Part shown: piece after piece, positions 59,105-64,000 of the stretch | How the letters are laid out: every line of letters starts with the position of its first letter | Numbering within the stretch: position 1 is the stretch's first letter | NCBI GenBank assembly: GCA_020152595.1 | Contig: JAIGNY010000491.1 | Span: 62,001-126,000, forward strand | DNA: 64,000 nucleotides | Direction of reading: 5' to 3' | Source of the DNA: Chiridota heheva | Taxonomy: Eukaryota > Echinodermata > Holothuroidea > Apodida > Chiridotidae | Translations under genes and position numbers: made by a program | Notes under the pieces: generated by a model | Seen by the model: the letters and a program-made list of their open reading frames with translations, nothing else | The model's database searches: none | What the model was told of the DNA's origin: nothing

Positions 59105-62100
59105 TCTGTTTTGAAAAACCTGGATTTGTTTACTGGAAAGAAAAAAATAATTACTAAAAAAATCACTATAAAGGCGATCCCAGCTGGTACACATCCCTTC
59201 ACTTTTATTTTTGTTGGTGGGTTGAGGAGAAGAATAAGGTTATGTCCCCTAAAATTTCATCAAAAAAATTATGCTTATACCACTTCTCCATGTGAACTCA
59301 AGCCATGGAAGAAAAAAATAATTATATGAAGCAAATCATTAGCAGTAGTTTGTCCCAGGTCACAAGCAAGAAATTTAGATTTGACAAAAGCATTCACCAA
59401 ACTGATCTCTGTGTCCTCCAATCTTGTCAACACATGTCAACAAACACAATTTAAAGGATTGGTTCAGGGTTCAAACAATATTCAAGTTTAAAGTTTGGTA
59501 GCATTTGTGTAGAAATGACTGAAATCAGACTAGTTGTGATGGCATAGCCTCAGCTAGTCTTTATGCATTCTATCATATTTCGTCCTGCACTTTTGTGGCT
59601 TAAAAATCACTGGCTATGTCAGGAAAGTAGTAAAAAAGAATATAGTAAGGTTGATTATAATTTAACACATGAGAAAATTTTAGGAAAATTAATTCAAAGA
59701 ATGTTTTTTTTTTTTTTTTTTTTAACAATTAACAATTGTTAAGAATGTGGGGATGAAGGCACCATAGCAGTCCTAGTACACCAATTATTTCTAACAGATA
59801 AGACAGCTTTAATGCAGCAGTCAATATGAGTGAAAGAAATTGTTGAAAAACATATCTTTCCAAGGTTTTTAATAGCTATCAATAAATCATGTTTTGTATC
59901 TTCTTTTCCTAATCTTTCATGTAAAAACAACTTATTCTAACAAAAGTCAAATCAATTTAGACATTCCCCCAAGTCAGTCACCACTTGATCATAAACAATT
60001 TTTATTTAAAGGCCATTTATTGTGATTAGAATATAGCAGCGTACAATCACTATGAACAGAGTCACCGATTTTTGTTGCAAAATTAGTATTTTCACCCCTG
60101 TAATAAAAATCACCTTCAAAAATTTTAACTCTGAAAAAGTCACGGCCGTTATTGCAACATTTACAAAATCACCTCTGTAACTTGCATTGTGCTCCAGTAT
60201 ATCACCTCCTGGAGTAACCATGGTGCAAATAGATCCCATAAATATATGAGTGTTTTCCTATACTGGAGACTGAAGGCTATATAAACACCTTGCCCAAGAA
60301 AGTTAATTGGGATTGAAAGGAATTTTACATGGGATTTTATTAAATAAAAAAATGTTTTTATGTTGTCTAGAATTAAACCTAAAGTTTTTACACACTGAAG
60401 TTTAATATATCATTGTAGAGTAATGTCTGTCTTTTAGTTTGTTTGAAGGATGAAGGGGAATTTGGGAAGAACCTATTAAATACATTGGATCATGATTGGA
60501 AATGTTAGTTTTCCAAGTTTTTCACAATTACATGTACTTCATACGATTCTATTTTAACTATCTCCGAACAAAGCCAATGATTGTATTTAAGTAAATGGAT
60601 ATTTCTATCAAATAACACAAGAATATTTACCCCGCTAAGCATAGCGGGAATAGTTACGAGAGTTATACTTACCTTCTATGCTATAAATAGTGTTAGAATC
60701 ACATCATGTGACCAGATTGCATATTTACAGCATGGAAGGTAAGGTATAACTAGAAGTAAATTGGAATATATATGCCACCCTTGAAATGGCAACCATATGG
60801 GTAATTAATATGTGTGCCTTAATGTGAAAATACTTTTAAAAACTTGTAAACATTGCACACATATAACATGTTGTACACAGATGGATTATGGTCCTCCTAC
60901 AACCTATTGATTTGTTTTGGTATAGATGTCATGGGACTGACTAGGTGCAGCCATGTGCATGTTTTGCATCATACTTGTCATATTGTCAACAGCTTTTATT
61001 TTATTGATATGCATGGTGGGCATGGCTTATAAATATTTAGCAGATTTCATGATATTTAATGCCAGGTACTTAAAAACTTGAAAATCGACCAACATTAAAA
61101 GTATGCACGGGAACCACTAAACATTATGGTTTTCCGGTTTGATTATTCAAATATTACATAAAGTAAATAAAGGCTCTATATTCACATGAAGAAATTTCCA
61201 ACATTAATATCCTGGCCATTCATAAGGAGCACATTGTCCATATAGTTTCAAATACCTTTGCATTTGATAGCACTTCAGTTGTTTTTCTGTTTCATATCCT
61301 TATTAAAAGCCTTTAATAAATAGAGTGCCCTTACTGTATTTTCTGCCCCCCACCCCTTGCCATGAGTTCTGCCACTGCTGCATGTGACCAGGAAATTTGC
61401 TATAAATTATAATCACAACATATTTGTAGTGTTTCTATCATCAGGATTGACTGTCAATGAATTATCTAAATCTACTGAAAGACAAAGCAAAATAGCATAT
61501 AAACAAACCATTAGAGTATATGAACAGGGAAAGTTAACTCTAAATGTAATCATCAAAAAATGATTATCATGTTCTTGTTCTCTTACAACTTGACTGCTCA
61601 ATAGTTCAGCAGAAAGAAAAAAAACTAAGTATACTGCCTGTACTTTACATATCAGTGGTGAGACAAATATGTACTTCCTTTACAAAACTGTTTGTTGATG
61701 AGCAAATCATAAACACATCAGTCAGTTATGAAATTATACCCAGTGGGATACATGTTACACGCTCCATAATGCTTACACAGTAATAGGGTAATGGTCATTT
61801 TAAGGACACTTTATAAGGTCACTTACATGTTTTGCTAAAGTTTTTCAGTGGTGATTTTCATGGGAATTGGCATAGTACAGCACAAAAAAAAAGTAACGGG
61901 TGATTTTTGCAAAAGATTTTCACTGATTTTTTACCCCTGTAACAAAAAAGTCACTGCAGTTAGTCTGTTCATAGTGAATTTATTGCGGAACGATACTGAT
62001 TGGTCTATCAATGTGAAAGTGCACACTGTACCATTGTCTTACAACCAATCAAAACACAAGATTTCAATTTCATTTACCTCATACGTTAAGAGACGACAAC

Positions 62101-63370
62101 TGGCCTTTAACATATCCTGCAATGTAAACAAGACCCAAAGTTTTGTGGAGTTTTAAGCTACCAGATAAAAGAAATATTGTGTATCTACACAAATTGTCAT
62201 GTAAAGATTTGACCACACATTCTTTTTAGTCGTTCAATACTCAAAACCCTGAAATAAAAGTAAAATCTCGCTGTTGTTTTTTTGATTTCCAAGCAAGTTC
62301 ACACATAAGCATCAACACACTGAGACAATGAGAGTTCTGATTTCTAACAGTAACACTTTTAGGCCCAAGTCAAGAATTCATGAAATACCTCTCAAAATGT
62401 TTCAAAATGACCTCAGGTCAATCAAAATTGGGAACATTGGAGTTCCACCTTTATTTCTTTGCAATACAATTGCCTTTAAAATAACCAAAAGTGCTGTCTG
62501 AAATCGCAATTAAAGTATTAAACGTTACGCCATTGATTGTAAGATGGCGAAGATTGTAAGATGGAGAAATTTGCAAGCTGTAACATACAGCCAACTTAAC
62601 TAGTTAGTAATCATTGTATGTTCGTAGTACAAAACCTACCACACAAACATACTATACAGTATGTAGAGGTCCCTGATTAGCTTCCAGTGGAACGATATTT
62701 ATGCAAAGCACTAGCAAAAATGAAGTGTCCTTCATACCAAAAATAGTAAGAAATTATTATTTTTGAGTTTGACCCTGATTCGACGTTAATGATTTTAATT
62801 GGAGGCATTTCCATCGTTTAGATTGAACAATTTCGACAAAGATTCATTGCATCTGCAATAGTTTTTAAACAACGATTCACCTAACTTTAAAAATATAAAA
62901 AAAGTTCAAGATTCACACCATTAAAAACATTTGTATGTCAAGATTCACCCAAGCTTTACATTTTTGACCAGAAGATTCGACATCGTAACGACGCCAAATC
63001 TTGAACATGCCTTGAGGGGGGTGTGTGAAAATGCCATTTGACCGCTGGATAAACTTTAATAACTCCTAAACAGAATAAGATTTTGAATGCTTTCTTCATC
63101 ATTTTGTGTCTTTTAAAGTCTTCTTTCATATAAGTTTGCTTGCTCACTGAATTAATCCTTTAAGCCTGCAACACTCACTTTAACTGACCATTGATATTAC
63201 AAATATGAATATGTTCCTGTAGTCATGTGAAGGCAATAAAAGATGCATAATGGTAAAAAATAATATTGTGGAAGATATTAAAAGATTCCACAGCAAAGTT
63301 GCCACAAGAATGTTGAGAAGCAATTAGCTTTATTCAAAAGTGTAGCGCCATATCTAGCTTTGCTGTCTGA
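59105..63370. other. Non-repetitive AT-rich region, no recognised gene
   Basis: This lies upstream of the visible LRRC57 exons and could be intron or 5' flank. I looked on the minus strand for a first LRRC57 exon and did not find one. Minor features are a ~23-base T-run at 59705-59727, the inverted repeats at 60631-60751, and inverted-related segments at ~60045 and ~61960. The reading frames at 61848-62156 and 60006-60239 show no domain. Confidence 0.45.
60631..60751. repeat. Hairpin plus larger inverted repeat
   Basis: CCCGCTAAGCATAGCGGG at 60631-60648 is a perfect 7-bp stem with a 4-base loop. Just after it, AGTTATACTTACCTTCTATG (from 60661) pairs with the reverse of CATGGAAGGTAAGGTATAAC (to 60751), with one mismatch and one indel. 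Together they look like the end structure of a small foldback element. Confidence 0.6.
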
Positions 63371-63469
63371 GGTATGATTATAGCTCAAATCCCAGGGCTT
63401 CACCAGGGACTTAAGTGGAGGGGAAAAGGCACAGCACTCCGTGGCGCTGCCAGGGGTTTGGTATTGAGG

Positions 63470-63905
63470 GGGCACAAACCTTTTCGGCATGGGGTCAACC
63501 CTTGTGGATTCCAGAGGAAAAGCCCTGGTGGGAATCCTAGGGGCGAATCCAGGGCTTTAGGAAACCTTGCATTTTCCAAGTTTTAGATGCCCCAAAAAGA
63601 CTCAGAATGTGTGCAGTACACGGCTCTTTTTATCTAAATTAGGATGATTACAAACGATCTAATATACTAGCAAATAATTTTACAATAATACAAACTACCC
63701 CTCCTCGCCCCCTCATTAAAAATGTTAAAAATAGGGGTTCGATATTGTAGGGCAGAAGCCTTTTCGGCATGGGGTCAAGGCCCACCTTAGAGCCCCTTGT
63801 GGGTTCCAGGCACAAAGCCCCAGTGGGGGTCCTGGGGGGCGAATCTCCCATGAAACCTTGCATTTTCCAAGTTTTAAATACCCCCGAAAGACTGAATATG
63901 TGCAA
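63470..63905. repeat. Two direct copies of a ~150-bp dispersed repeat
   Basis: Copy one (~63478-63610) and copy two (~63760-63905) share CTTTTCGGCATGGGGTCAA, AAACCTTGCATTTTCCAAGT and a GGGGCGAAT block. Indels break any shared frame. Confidence 0.75.
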
Positions 63906-64000
63906 TTCCTGAATTTTAAAACTAAAGGGGGCAGTGGTTCTTCATACTAAAAGGGGTGTGCAGCCCACCAACCGAAAAACACAGTATGACATTTGATTTT

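Noticed and set aside
61848-62156. 102-codon frame on the plus strand
   Set aside because: No recognisable domain; the segment resembles dispersed repeat sequence also seen inverted near 60048.
59105-63960. First exon of LRRC57
   Set aside because: I looked on the minus strand for a short N-terminal exon ending in phase 0 with a good donor and found no segment resembling the family's start.

Overview
The window is eukaryotic, almost certainly metazoan and probably an invertebrate: AT-rich sequence, spliced coding exons, APE-class LINEs (one I-like element with RNase H, one RTE-like), a tRNA-derived SINE, and no dense gene packing or bacterial-type operons. The phylum cannot be fixed from the sequence alone. 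No complete gene lies inside the window.

The only host gene I can support is one leucine-rich-repeat gene on the minus strand, best matched to LRRC57. Two consecutive coding exons are visible (50297-50432, then 25314-25582). They join with compatible phase and continuous LRR spacing, which leaves an intron of about 24.7 kb. The first exon(s) and the C-terminal exon(s) were not found and are probably outside the window.

Roughly half of the window (about 34 kb by my boundaries) is tandem repeats: some 30 arrays with largely unrelated units of 16-64 bp. The longest are a 37-bp satellite (50.5-59.1 kb, with 1.44-kb and 2.47-kb higher-order duplications), a 47-bp array (41.8-45.7 kb, with a second small block at 48.9-49.2 kb), a ~50-bp array (14.3-17.8 kb), a 49-bp array (9.3-12.2 kb), a 23-bp array (20.2-22.5 kb), a GC-rich 19-bp array (31.1-32.9 kb) and a 52-bp array (1.5-4.4 kb). 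Most long open reading frames here are products of these arrays and are not genes.

Between and inside the arrays are dead transposable elements. Four minus-strand copies of one I-like LINE (RT, RNase H, C-terminal Cys/His motif, (CAAA)n tail) lie at 2.75-4.0, 24.15-24.57, 26.7-30.7 and 37.0-40.0 kb. An RTE-like LINE sits inside the third with an 11-bp target-site duplication, and a hAT-like MITE sits inside the fourth. A tRNA-derived SINE lies at 24.57-24.99 kb. All four I-like copies have their 3' end directly against a tandem array.

The most notable observation is that the 5' splice site of the LRRC57 exon at 50297 is itself the first unit of a tandem array. The last codons of the exon plus the GTAGGT donor recur about 13 times in a 19-bp array, which grades into a related 21-bp array. 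A 52-bp satellite at the other end of the window carries a consensus GTAAGT donor hexamer in every unit on the same strand. The remaining 33-36 kb and 59-64 kb regions look like ordinary AT-rich non-coding sequence with small dispersed repeats.
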